Of a DNA stretch of 64,000 nt, positions 33,518 through 43,354 are shown in pieces (position 1 is the first letter of the stretch; each line of letters begins with the position of its first letter). Source of the DNA: Microcyclospora pomicola. Lineage: Eukaryota > Ascomycota > Dothideomycetes > Capnodiales. A program made the translations under genes and the position numbers. The notes below the pieces were generated by a model. That model saw nothing but the letters and a program-made list of their open reading frames with translations. It was not told the origin of the DNA and searched no databases. The DNA is taken from contig NHNY01000001.1 of NCBI GenBank assembly GCA_002786065.1, forward strand, positions 2,294,001 through 2,358,000. Reading direction: 5' to 3'.

Positions 33518-34278
33518 CTTGTCCGTCAGCGTGGCAGAGTGGATTCGTGCATCAGGACTCCGCGATGGTGCACCAGCAGCGACACCATTTAAGTATATAC
33601 GAGCGACAGTGGCACAGCGGCGGTCCCTGGTGGGGTGCAAGGGACCAGATGGGCTCGCTTGTGGGGGTCATGGACGACCATTGGCCGTGAGGGTGTGGGA
33701 GTGTGCATTCGGCAGCGTGCCACATGTCGCTTCGGCATTCAGCAGCCATGTGTCCGGCATGCATCGGCTGCCTTGGACGGCATATCTGCGCGGTCGTCAG
33801 CGTTGCGTTCCAGGGCTGTCATAATTACTGTTCGACCCCGCAATTTAGAAATGATGGAGACATATGTGTAATAGAAGACCGATGCTGGTGGCCAGTCTTC
33901 ACGTACGAAGGAAATGTTTCAAGTTTTTGTTCACGCAATGCAGAGGTCGTCACTGTAGCGCCGAACCCTAGCACTTGTAGCACTCTCACTATCTAGATTG
34001 AAGACATCATCGGGAACATTTATGCATGCGATCGAGTTACTCAAGACCTTGAGGCTCAAACTATATGTATTACAACGTAAGGGTACCGATACTTTTACGA
34101 CCGTTATACAGGATGACAAAATAACCCAAGGCATTAACGGGTCCATCCATTCATCCATCATTAAAAGAGCATTAAAAAGCACAGCATCGTCTTTGGTAAC
34201 TTCGTCCGTGATAGTCGTGTCATCTTCACCTCCTCTCCGTCACTCGGCCCACCATTACGCACCTCTCACTTCGTTGCA
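33518..34278. other. Intergenic region upstream of aldehyde dehydrogenase
   Basis: About 0.76 kb containing the ALDH promoter and, at the right, the 3' end of the coiled-coil gene. From 33830 the sequence is AT-richer than its surroundings. No gene is seen. Confidence 0.4.
33590..33600 (-). promoter_or_regulatory. TATA-like element of the aldehyde dehydrogenase gene
   Basis: GTATATACTT on the minus strand, about 75 bp upstream of the ATG at 33517. It lies within a frame that is open in phase with the gene, and so helps to reject a longer N-terminus. Confidence 0.5.
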
Positions 34279-36780
34279 TCAGGATCTCGCGGCAGGCAGA
34301 AGACACGGAGCCTTCAATAACGTGCCAGGCCCGTCCTTGAACGCCACGCCGACCGCCACAGCAAGCGTGAGGCTGAAGCGGAGCCACAGCCACGGACTGT
34401 GTTTGGCGCTGGCATGGTATGCACAACACGTACCATCCTTGCGCACGGCCTCAGGGCCAACAAGAGCGCGTTTGCGGCCTTTGCCCGACATGGCTTCTCG
34501 GTCTGGAGAGCTGCGTGGGGAGTCGAAGGTGCTGCCGTACGCCATGTCTTCGCCGTCAGCAGAGGGGCCTTCGATGAGAGCCTGTCCTTCGGCACGGCGA
34601 GGAGAATCGCATGATCCATCGGGATTGCGCTTGACCATATGGCGGCGCGCCATGGGCCCAAGAAGCACACTGATCAGCCACCATTGGACGTTACGCAACG
34701 GGCCGGGTATGCGCATATGAGTCTGGGTAGCCAGGACGAAGTGACGCACTATGTCTACTGGTGAGCGCCAGATATCGCCAAATATGATGCGGAGTTGGTT
34801 CCAGGCCGAAGTGTTGCATCTTGTGATGGGAATGGCCCTGGAACGACGCTGCACCGCTGTCTCGGCCGAGGACATCCTCACTACAGACGAGGTTGACGAC
34901 ACACGTTGAGACGGTGAGGAATGACTGCCGAGGAATGCTTCTAGCGTCGTAGCATCAATGCCCTGAATCTCCTGCGAAGCCGCCGAGCTCGAAGGGCGAT
35001 CATCGGTCATGCCTGACGACGACTGAGGGGATCGTACAGCACTCAATTCATCGAGCAGATTTCGCCCTGCTACGGTATCAAAAGTAGAGAAACATCTTGT
35101 GGTCGTGCCAGAGCCTTGGGAACCAGGGCCTCCATATGCAAGTGACTTCTCTTCACTTGCACGCGGAGAGCCCACGAATGGTGCCAATGCCAGCGTGGAA
35201 GAGAGGGTGCGATCAGCGTCAGTACTTGCTCTGCGACGTGACGCGGACGAACAAGGACTATCCGGCTCCTCGATTTGACTTTGTGTTCGCGAGTGATGAT
35301 TGAAAGACGGCATTGTGCCTCGCCGCTCGAAGTACCTAGCAGGAAGCGTGGGCTGTACCTGCTCGCACTGTGACGCCACGGGTAGAATCAAAGACTTCAT
35401 GCCGGCGGTACCTGCGCCGAACCGCCGCATGCGCCGCCCAGGCCTCGATCGTGCTCGGGCACCTTGTCCAGGATGCTGAGTCCAAGAGCTGAACCCGCTG
35501 ATCGCCGCCTCCGAAGGATCCTCACTGGTCATACTATCAGCAGTCATCGGCGCTTCAGAGAAGACCGAAGCGGCATCAGAAGAATGGTCTGAGTGGAAAT
35601 TAGTTTCGATCGAAAGACGAGGCTGTCGCCATGTCGCATCCGGCACTGGACTTGGTGTGGTCTGTGATCGTGCTATTGGTGGCGAGAAGTGGATTTGTGA
35701 TTGATGCTCGGGGAATGTGATGAGGGAGCTGATGGTGGGGAACCGCGATAGCATCGACTTGGGTCGGAGTTGCTTCCGTCTGTTGCCTGCAAACTCGTTT
35801 CCAGGTCTGGCAGTTTGTGTGTCGGCCTTGACGGGTGAGCATGCCAACAGCCTAGCCATCATCTCCAGCCGCTGCTCGAGATCGAAGTTTGCGGCTTCGA
35901 TGCTGTCCAGAGTGTGCGTCTTGGCATCCAATTGACCTTCCAACTCCCCGATGCGGTATCTAGACAGCTCCAGTTCCTCTTCCAAAGATCGAGCTCGTGT
36001 CCTGATGTCGGCTTCAACCTGTAAGTAAGGCTCGAGCATTTCCTGTAACCGCTCATCGAACTTCCTCTCCCATTCCTCGAGCTGTTCTTGTAGTTGCTTC
36101 GTCTCGGTCGAGAGGCTGCGTATATGTGTAGCTCGCTGTCTGGTCACGGTGGGGGACATCTGAGCTCGTAGCTGCGATTGTGCTGCCTCGAGTTCGGCTT
36201 CGAGAAACTCAATGTGTTTGCTATGCTCGGTGCTGATGGATCGTCTCTTCATCCTCGCTCTGGTCTTGGCTGACTTTGCTCTGATACCGCTGGCCGGCAT
36301 GGGTGGTGACGATAGAGGAGCGTCTGCATAGACCCCACCGTAGTTGGCCGTAGCCGGATCGAATATCCTGTCGTCCATCTTGATCCGAGGCTTTTGTCTT
36401 CTCGGCCTTGTCAATGTAGACGCATTGCTGATCTCACGCAAAGCTCCGACACTCTGCCTCTGCTGGCCGGCAGCAGAATCGGGGTCTTGACCAGGCGACA
36501 TGTTCTCGATGTCCTCGGGCACGTTCTGGGCGCTCGACCAGCTCGTGTTTGTCGAGGTTAGTGACTGCGGTGTCACCTTCCTGCTCGGTAAGGCAGCAGC
36601 ACGGAATCCGTTGTTCCTCAATTGCAGACGGCGCGTTTGTCGACAGGCTCCAGGGCCGGATAGTGGCCTTGTTGGGGAGATGAAGTCGCCATAGGTCTGT
36701 AGCCTCGAGTCCTGATCGGTGTTGCTTATGTCGAGAAGTCCTTCCACCTGAGCTGTATGCTCGTACATGTGCCGGTCCAT
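34279..36780 (-). CDS. Uncharacterised coiled-coil protein with C-terminal membrane segment
   Basis: A single-exon protein of 833 residues that I do not recognise. The N-terminal 180 residues are disordered and rich in Ser, Pro and Arg. Residues about 185-325 form a long coiled coil: SKHIEFLEAELEAAQSQLRA, then TKQLQEQLEEWERKFDERLQ and YRIGELEGQLDAKTHTLDSI. Residues 330-660 are Ser/Thr/Pro-rich with many basic sites and could be heavily phosphorylated. Near 690-720 lies a partly hydrophobic helix (NVQWWLISVLLGPMARRH), and the C-terminus has a single clear membrane-type helix, WLWLRFSLTLAVAVGVAF. The layout (coiled coil plus tail anchor) would suit a nuclear-envelope, spindle-pole-body or septation protein, but that is only inference from architecture. 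Confidence 0.75.
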   Translation of the reverse strand: MDRHMYEHTAQVEGLLDISNTDQDSRLQTYGDFISPTRPLSGPGACRQTRRLQLRNNGFRAAALPSRKVTPQSLTSTNTSWSSAQNVPEDIENMSPGQDPDSAAGQQRQSVGALREISNASTLTRPRRQKPRIKMDDRIFDPATANYGGVYADAPLSSPPMPASGIRAKSAKTRARMKRRSISTEHSKHIEFLEAELEAAQSQLRAQMSPTVTRQRATHIRSLSTETKQLQEQLEEWERKFDERLQEMLEPYLQVEADIRTRARSLEEELELSRYRIGELEGQLDAKTHTLDSIEAANFDLEQRLEMMARLLACSPVKADTQTARPGNEFAGNRRKQLRPKSMLSRFPTISSLITFPEHQSQIHFSPPIARSQTTPSPVPDATWRQPRLSIETNFHSDHSSDAASVFSEAPMTADSMTSEDPSEAAISGFSSWTQHPGQGARARSRPGRRMRRFGAGTAGMKSLILPVASQCEQVQPTLPARYFERRGTMPSFNHHSRTQSQIEEPDSPCSSASRRRASTDADRTLSSTLALAPFVGSPRASEEKSLAYGGPGSQGSGTTTRCFSTFDTVAGRNLLDELSAVRSPQSSSGMTDDRPSSSAASQEIQGIDATTLEAFLGSHSSPSQRVSSTSSVVRMSSAETAVQRRSRAIPITRCNTSAWNQLRIIFGDIWRSPVDIVRHFVLATQTHMRIPGPLRNVQWWLISVLLGPMARRHMVKRNPDGSCDSPRRAEGQALIEGPSADGEDMAYGSTFDSPRSSPDREAMSGKGRKRALVGPEAVRKDGTCCAYHASAKHSPWLWLRFSLTLAVAVGVAFKDGPGTLLKAPCLLPAARS

Positions 36781-38015
36781 TGCGTATCACCGAGACATCC
36801 GGTCGTGTTGTGCCACTGCAGCGAAGGTCTGGTGCAGCACGATCTGCAGGCTGCATCTGCTAGTGATCTTCCAGCAACAACGACCAGATCTCAAGGATGA
36901 TGGCGACGGCAATGCGGCGTACTGGGTTGTTGGAAAGATACCGACGGTGCGGCAGGGGTCAGCAATTGGAGGTGGGCATGTTCACATGTATGCAGCAAGG
37001 GTGAGGTCGAGAATGAGACATGGGGTTCCAACGCGTGAGAAACGGACAGGCAGAGATTGGGTCGTTGCTATGGGACTTGCGCGGGCCCACATCAAGCATC
37101 CAACGCTGAAGTCACACTGCGTCTGCGCACATACTTTGGCCTTATGGCCGCGTGATTTTTAATATGATCGATCATGATTCCGGCATATAGGACTCAGCTA
37201 TAACGACGTTTTTCGAGACCGGACCCCGTCTAAGGCCTCGGCCGTGAGTTTCAGGTTAGGCGAGACGTCTGCTTATTGGGCTGCCTGCGTCTTCTCGCCA
37301 ATCACGACACCTCCTTTACCTGCACATTCACCCACCCGAGATGACCCATGCAATGACCGTTTCGAAGCTTAAAACTTTGATTCGGTTGACTGGGGAAGTG
37401 ACAGCATTCCTGTACTGTAACACTTGTACTGGATGCCTTCACAGCCTTCTTCTACCTTCATCAGTATCAGAATTGAGACGTCGAACACGTATGTGTTTGC
37501 GTAGCCGGCGCTCATGGTAGCGTCAATCTCCTGATTCCCTCGTTCAATCAGCTGCCAAGCTGCCTCGACGGTTGATGAGCGAAACACATAGCCACAATGG
37601 CGTTCAGATCGAGGCTCGGCTCTTGTGGCCGTTGATGCTATCTCCAACTCAGGCAACGCCTTTACCGATGTAGTCGCGTCATCGCTACATCCATCTTGGA
37701 TCTTGCGTTTGTTCAACATGGCCTCGGTCATCATATGATCGCTTCGTGGAATTGTGTTTCATGAAAGGGCAACGAAGGACTGCGATTCAGTACCGTTCGG
37801 GCTGCCAACAGGCAACAATAGGTGGCTGTGTCGAATTCATGGCCAGCGCCCTTCCTTAATTTACCAGGGCACGAGCATGGGCTCCCTTCGTCCTCTTGTG
37901 CTGGAAGTGCCATGATGGCGTGTGTATCCTCGTGGAACACCGTTCAGGACTCTAGATGCACCGACGCAAGATCCTTCGGAGGAGTGTTTCGTCTTTTGAA
38001 ACATTCGCCACGTCC
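36781..38015. other. Intergenic region with a possible small gene
   Basis: About 1.2 kb upstream of the coiled-coil gene. The left part (36780-37370) shows nothing. The right part holds an ATG-started minus-strand frame of 121 codons (37369-37734), listed separately. Confidence 0.4.
37369..37734 (-). CDS. Possible small hypothetical protein
   Basis: An ATG-started frame of 121 codons with balanced composition, including GYVFRSSTVEAAWQLIERGN and a hydrophobic stretch YVFDVSILILMKVEEG, which looks more protein-like than most chance frames here. I do not recognise a family. A second minus-strand frame (37731-37940) ends on a TGA that overlaps the ATG of this one, so a spliced gene with an upstream exon is possible but I could not find convincing splice sites. 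It sits between the RPC9-like gene and the coiled-coil gene, all on the minus strand. Confidence 0.3.
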   Translation of the reverse strand: MMTEAMLNKRKIQDGCSDDATTSVKALPELEIASTATRAEPRSERHCGYVFRSSTVEAAWQLIERGNQEIDATMSAGYANTYVFDVSILILMKVEEGCEGIQYKCYSTGMLSLPQSTESKF

Positions 38016-38675
38016 TCACTTCACCTTATTCACCGCAGCCAAGATATCCCCATTCGACGGCGTCCGTCCCTTCTGCGTGATCTCCACAACACGCTGCACC
38101 TGCGGTAAGCTCGTCTGATCCGTCTTGAGCACGTCCTGCGGATCTCCACCCGACAGATATGTCTCGTTCAAAGCCTGCTGGATCAGATCCATTTCCTCCT
38201 CCGTGAACCGCTCCGCCCAGTTGTCAATCATCGTCTGCAATTGCTCCACACACGCCGGCGTCGTGTTGTACAAGCCCAGCAACTCCGTTTCCGCCAGCTC
38301 CTTCGCTTCCTCTTCCGCCTCCCACTCCGCACTCTTCTCCTCCACGCTCAACCCAGCCTTCTCCCCGCCTGCCGCCTTATACTTCTCCCCGATCGGATCC
38401 AGCACCAACTGCGCGAACCGTAGCTGGAACGCTCGCATGCCCTTCAACCGGCCATCGTAGTACTTCGGAGACTTCTTGTGTCCAAACTTACCACTACTGA
38501 GATACTCTTCATGCTTTTTCAGCGCGGCGAGAAACGTCGCCGGTGGAGTGGCGTGGGAGAGGCGATTCTCGCGGTCTTCGGCGGCTTCGCGCTTATGTTG
38601 GGCGCGTTTGCGTTGGATGAACTCGAGGACGTCGTGATTGGGCACTGGCTCGGTGCCAGCGTCGAGGATCTTCAT
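38016..38675 (-). CDS. rpc17: RNA polymerase III subunit Rpc9/Rpc17 (CGRP-RCP family)
   Basis: A single-exon protein of 219 residues from the Rpb4-like family that forms the Pol III stalk with Rpc25 and helps recruit TFIIIB. The N-terminus MKILDAGTEPVPNHDVLEFI is the characteristic opening of Rpc17/CRCP, which is why I start at the ATG at 38675 although the frame remains open for 33 codons upstream. The middle has a charged insertion (SGKFGHKKSPKYYDGR and the Glu-rich KSAEWEAEEEAKELAETELL). The C-terminal HRDC-like domain has VEQLQTMIDNWAERFTEEEM. It is longer than yeast Rpc17 (161 residues) because of these insertions, as in other filamentous fungi. Nuclear localisation is expected. Confidence 0.88.
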   Translation of the reverse strand: MKILDAGTEPVPNHDVLEFIQRKRAQHKREAAEDRENRLSHATPPATFLAALKKHEEYLSSGKFGHKKSPKYYDGRLKGMRAFQLRFAQLVLDPIGEKYKAAGGEKAGLSVEEKSAEWEAEEEAKELAETELLGLYNTTPACVEQLQTMIDNWAERFTEEEMDLIQQALNETYLSGGDPQDVLKTDQTSLPQVQRVVEITQKGRTPSNGDILAAVNKVK

Positions 38676-39126
38676 CTTGATCTTGCGATAGGGATCGCTG
38701 GTCGAGACGGGTAGACGATCATCAGCGGGCAGAATTGTCGAGATAATAATCACGAAAGTTGTGGTCATGGGCAAATTTATCGAAGCTGTGACAGCTCTGA
38801 CAATTGTTATCGATAAGCCTTTGAGGTCTCGGAGGAAGACACTCCTTACATGACCTGGTATATTTCTGATCTCTCAACCCAGAGTTAGTCTCTTCAGACA
38901 ATCATGTCCCACTTCGACAGAGGCATCCTTTGGCAGACTTTACACGTTGTGCTTTGGTCATGGAATTCCGTGCCGACTAGAGCGCTTCGTCCGTCGTGTA
39001 AGCATTCAAAATAAAGAGCATCTCGAGTCTATGGACAAAGTACAGAATCACGCGCTTCGACACCACAGTTTCCTTACTTCATTGATACATCTAGCTGGCG
39101 GACCATCATACCACCCTACGACGACT
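38676..39126. other. Spacer between thiolase end and RPC17 start
   Basis: About 0.45 kb containing the RPC17 promoter and the 3' UTR of the thiolase gene. Nothing specific is seen. Confidence 0.4.
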
Positions 39127-40622
39127 CTACAGCCTTGACTGGATCTTCTCAATCGTATCTCCCAGTGCGTAATCCTCGCGACTCTTGCGACTTCGCACCT
39201 TTTCGCCGTCCTCTTTTGTGACGAATCTCGCCTCCACAGCTGGATTATACGACCATGCCGATGATCGGATGACTTCCTCGTTTGACAGCTTCTTGTTCGT
39301 GCCACCGTCGGCACGCTTGTAGACGTTGATGACCACGCAGCCACCCAGGCCAAGGTTATGTTGGAGCGCAACGCTGGTCTCGACTAAGCGGGTGTTGGCC
39401 CAACCACGCTGTAGGAAGACTGTCAGAGAAAGTACGAATGTAAAGGGGAAGACATGGAAAGACTTACCAGCTGCCATGTCAGCTCGCAGCATTGAGCAAG
39501 TCCAGTTGCACCAAGAGGATGACCCTTCGACTGCAGCCCACCGCTGGGGTTGACGACAGGACCCTTGCCGCCATACGTGATGTCGCCGTTGCGAACCATC
39601 TCATGAGCCTTGCCCTGCTCGCAGAAACCCAAGCCTTCCAAAAGGACCAGTTCATTCGCAGAGAAGCAGTCGTGCAACTCGCAGACCTTGACGTCCTTGG
39701 CTGTGATCCCGGCCTCCTTGTACACGGCCGCCACCGCTCGCTTGGTCATGTCGTATCCGACGAGATCCATGGCGCTCTTGGAGAAGAGCTGTGGCGAGTC
39801 AGTGAGCAGTGATTGTCCCGCCATCAGGATCGCTTGACTCTTCAGTGCTGGCCGGGCATCAAGGAACTTCTGCGATACAATGACCGCCGCGCCCGCACCG
39901 TCGCTTGTTGGACTACATTGGAGCTTGGTAAGTGGTGCGTGAATCATCGGCGACTCCAGGATCTCCTTCAAGGTGTACTCCTTCTGGAACTGCGCATAGG
40001 GGTTCCGAGTCGAATGTTCATGGCTGATCCGCGCGATCTCCGCGAAGTCCTCGGCCCTGGCCCCATACCTGAACGAAGTGGTGTCAGTATGATCGTCACT
40101 GGACTCTACCTCCTTCCTACACACTCACTTCTCCATGTACTCCCGACCCGCGTTAGCGAAGTACTGTGCGTTGCGCGGGCTCTTGTGCTTGCCGTACGTC
40201 TCCTCCATCATATCCGTCGACAAGCCCATCGGGCTCGGACGATCGTCATACACGCTACTGATCGAGCCTGGCGACATCTGCTCAAACCCAATGACCATCA
40301 CACAGTCCGCGGCGCCCGAGCGCACCAGCGTGCGCGCCATGTGCAAGCCCGTCGAGCCCGTCGCGCAGGCGTTGTTGGTGTTGTAGATGGGGATGGTGCT
40401 CATGCCGAACTGGTAGAAGATGCGCTGGCCGCAGGTGGTGTCGCCGAAGCAGTAGCACGCCACGCCCATGTCGACGTCGTCGTAGTTGATCTGCGCGTCC
40501 AGCATCGCCTTGACGCCCGCCTCGTAGCCCAGCTCCGTGTACATGCGCTCCTTGCGCGGCTTGATGAACTGCGTCATGCCCACGCCGAGCACGTAGGCGT
40601 CGGATTGGACGTGAGGGGCCAT
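39127..40622 (-). CDS. Peroxisomal SCP2-type (SCPx-like) thiolase
   Basis: A 458-residue thiolase with exons 40622-40129, 40068-39468 and 39408-39127. It belongs to the sterol-carrier-protein-x type of 3-ketoacyl-CoA thiolase, which acts on branched or bulky acyl-CoAs. The nucleophilic Cys is C86 in TNNACATGSTGL. VCELHDCFSANELVLLEGLG near residue 290 and PSGGLQSKGHPLGATGLAQ near 340 carry the other active-site residues. The protein ends SRL, a functional-looking PTS1 variant, so import into peroxisomes is expected. It lacks the C-terminal SCP2 lipid-binding domain of animal SCPx, as is usual in fungi. The junctions give REYMEKYGARAEDF and LTWQLRGWANTR. All catalytic parts look intact. Confidence 0.93.
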
Positions 40623-40911
40623 GGTGGAGTGTTGGAAGGTCGTTAAAGAAGGGAAGTGACCAAACTTGGTGTCTATGTTGAGCTCCTGCTGGACTTCTTA
40701 GATTTCCAGTGGCAGATAGGTAGTATACAGCTGCTCCGTGGTCTGTATCAAATCACCAGATCAAATCAATCGTCAGATAAAATGATCCCTCGTCCTTTCT
40801 TTCCCAGACTCTGTTCCGGTCGATCTCTCTTCAAAGACGAAGGAAATGCAACTGCACTACAACATAGGTATGAATGATGAATTCACCAGCGTGGTTCTCA
40901 AGGTAGACAGG

Positions 40912-40923
40912 TAAGGTACCTTA
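40912..40923. repeat. Perfect 12-bp palindrome TAAGGTACCTTA
   Basis: The clearest member of a set of AGGTACCT-like words in the thiolase upstream region. Related words appear near 40975, 41103 and 45351. Confidence 0.8.
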
Positions 40924-41460
40924 GGTATCATTTATATAATTACCATACTGCCACCCCGCAGCAGACCGAAAGATAGGTACCTTACCTACTCGAAAGCCGC
41001 AACCGAAAACCCCGAGGAAGGCGGATCGAGTCGAAGCACACTACCTCTACCGTAGTTCGGTAGTGGTGAGGTATGTAGGATGCTGGTGGGGTCTTCGTGT
41101 GAGGTACCTAAGGGGAATAATAGTGGCGGGCGGGAATAAGGTAACTTTAGTTCTAGTACTGTAGAACTTGCGTGCATAAGGGAGGTAGGGGACTAACTTC
41201 AGTTAGAGCTTGAATGTCTCTTGCATACGTCCGGATGATAAACTTGCGAATATGCATAGCTCTGTCGAACATGTTTGTATGTACAGCGGGTCCGGAAGAG
41301 ATACACGTTAAGCATGGAGATGTGCAGACTTGACCTTTTGTGTCTTGGGGTGTTACATGAGGTATGATACAAACTACTTGCTTCAGATCTCCGTCTACTC
41401 ATACCAATTGATACGCTCTTCGGTATCGATGAGAAGACCAGAAGAACTCGACGATGCTTT

Positions 41461-41496
41461 TGCGCTTCTCCGATCATTTGCGCTTCTCCGATCATT
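41461..41496. repeat. Two perfect tandem copies of an 18-bp unit
   Basis: The unit TGCGCTTCTCCGATCATT occurs twice without a gap in non-coding DNA. It is probably a recent slippage or duplication. Confidence 0.9.
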
Positions 41497-41902
41497 CGCT
41501 TTCCGCGCCGCACTGACGTTGACCAAAACTACTCCAGCAAATAAAAGCCCGGCACAAGCACCAACACAGCCGATTGAGTTTTGCGATAAAATTCAACTTG
41601 TTCTCCATTTCATTTCTTTCCTGAAAAAGGCCAGTTCCCAGCCTGGCGAGCCGCAGCGAGGGTATCTCATCGGAAAAACTGACTCTGAGCGAATGTGGAA
41701 TGTACAAGAAGCAAGAGTCCTGGTGAGAGGGGTGGGGTGATCGTGACAGGTCGTGGCGGGATTCTTCCCGTGAGAATGTCTGGGTATATACAGTATGTAC
41801 ACAGTGTAATAGTCGAATCGATTCGTTTCGTTAAGAGGTCATGGGTCGCATCATGGTGAGAAGGAATTCGGGCAATATAATTTGGCGTGGGCAATGGATT
41901 GC

Positions 41903-43354
41903 TCAACCGCAAACGGCGGTGTCTAAGAAGGAAAGGAATGTTAGTCCGTGTTAAGACGAAATTGAGGAAAGGAGGAAGAAGACTCACTCATCGAGCTGAA
42001 CGGCTGCGGCACCAAGCCCTCCCTGGTCAAGTTCTGGAAATGCCACTCGGGCGCATTCTCGTTCTTCCACGCCCAGAAGATCCAGCCGGCCGCCTTCTCG
42101 AACGCCACCATCTGGGCCTCGATGAAGGTCTTGATGTTGTTGTGGTCCGCGAGCCCGAGCCCGGCCACGGTTCCGTCGTACTTGCCGTCGCACGAGCCGA
42201 TGTACGAGGAACCTTGGCCGTTGGCGTAGTAGGTGCCGTCGTAGCGGGCGCCGATGCCGCGGCCATTCAGCCATTGCGCGCAGTCGGTCATGGCGCCCGT
42301 CCACTCGCCGGCGATGGTCCACTTGTTGTTGGTCGCCATCGAGGAGCCGAAGGCGCAGGCGGTGCTGACGTGATCGTCGATGCCCATCTGTAGAGCTCCT
42401 AGGGGGTTGGGTTAGTAATGGTGTTGAAGTATTTCAAGCAGATTCGCGGACTCACCAGCATCGAACACTTCGTAGTGGTGGGTGTCGAGGAGCAGCGCCC
42501 ACATGCCGGAGCCCCAGTCGTTCCAGCTGTTGACGCCCTCGAAGGCGTCGTGGAAGGTGATGGCGACGTTGGAGGATTCGAGATCGCCCCAGCCGTCCAT
42601 GTAGAACTGGCGGACGGTGTCCATGTCCAGACTTGGACCCATAGGCTCGTTGATGAGCTCAATCGCAGCGACAGCGGGATGCGAGGCGTGGTCATCACGG
42701 ATCTTGTTAAGAGCGGTGTGCGTCTGCTCGATCGAATCACCTTGAGTCCAGGCGATGTCGCCACGACGGCCGGAGTTGTCGAAGCCTAGGACATTCTTGT
42801 CAGTTCTCGAAACATATCCTGATTGTAAGGTTTCCACACGTACCATTTTGACTGCCAACAGCACCGTGCAGATCGATCATCACGTTGATACCATTATCAT
42901 GCGCCCAGTCCAGCGCGGTTCCCAAGTAATCATAGGCGCCCTGAATGTACGGATCTCCATCATTGGGACTAACGGACCAGTAGCCGATCGGAATGCGCAC
43001 AAAGTTGAGTCCAATCTGTTTCATCTCGGCGAAGTCGTCGGCGGTGATCCAGGTCTTCCAATGTTGCTCGAGACGGGCCTTGCCTTCCGTCTGACCCAGC
43101 GTCTGTCCAAAGGTATATTCATCCACGACGTTGTCGGGGGTCGCCTCGAAGATGGAGGGCGTGATCCAGGGCTCCAGCACGAACCAGCCGCCCAAGTTGA
43201 CGCCGCGAACCTTGTCGGTGCCGAAGTCGAATTTGAGTGCATCGCCTCGCTTGTTATTGAAGCCTGACAACATGCCTGCTGGGGCGCTGTGGGAAAGAGA
43301 TGCTAGCATAGCTATGCTGGCCACCGCAGTGGTGGCACGGAAAGAAGAAATCAT
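41903..43354 (-). CDS. Secreted exo-1,3-beta-glucanase, glycoside hydrolase family 5 (Exg1-like)
   Basis: A 423-residue enzyme releasing glucose from beta-1,3-glucan ends, used in wall remodelling or glucan use. Exons are 43354-42844, 42785-42456, 42398-41988 and 41922-41903. A signal peptide MISSFRATTAVASIAMLASL is followed by a short propeptide with a KR site near residue 36. The GH5 core has VRGVNLGGWFVLEPWITPS near 49, NFVRIPIGYWS near 115, the acid/base Glu of AIELINEPMG near E217, and the nucleophile Glu in WTIAGEWTGA near E312. WKNENAPEWHFQNL follows. The 20-bp last exon gives an ending NTAVCG, supplying the conserved C-terminal cysteine; without this splice the frame would run into a longer, non-conserved tail. 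Confidence 0.92.

Larger units (their letters stand above)
40623..41902. other. Intergenic region rich in AGGTACCT-type palindromes
   Basis: About 1.3 kb between the thiolase start and the end of the glucanase gene. Between 40900 and 41180 there are many copies of short words such as AGGTACCT, TAGGTAC and their complements, including the perfect 12-bp palindrome TAAGGTACCTTA. At 41461-41496 an 18-bp unit is duplicated head to tail. No gene is seen. Confidence 0.55.

Noticed and set aside
33518-33640. Longer N-terminus of the aldehyde dehydrogenase
   Set aside because: No ATG in the added part, and it contains a TATA-like element, so it is promoter rather than coding.
32429-33824. Several long plus-strand frames across the aldehyde dehydrogenase
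   Set aside because: Antisense shadows of a well supported gene with intact catalytic residues.
38676-38774. A 33-residue N-terminal extension of Rpc17
   Set aside because: Known family members open with the equivalent of MKILDA, and the hydrophobic extension has no counterpart.
41330-41740. A 136-codon plus-strand frame between thiolase and glucanase
   Set aside because: It has no ATG at its start, includes the duplicated 18-bp unit, and shows no family features.
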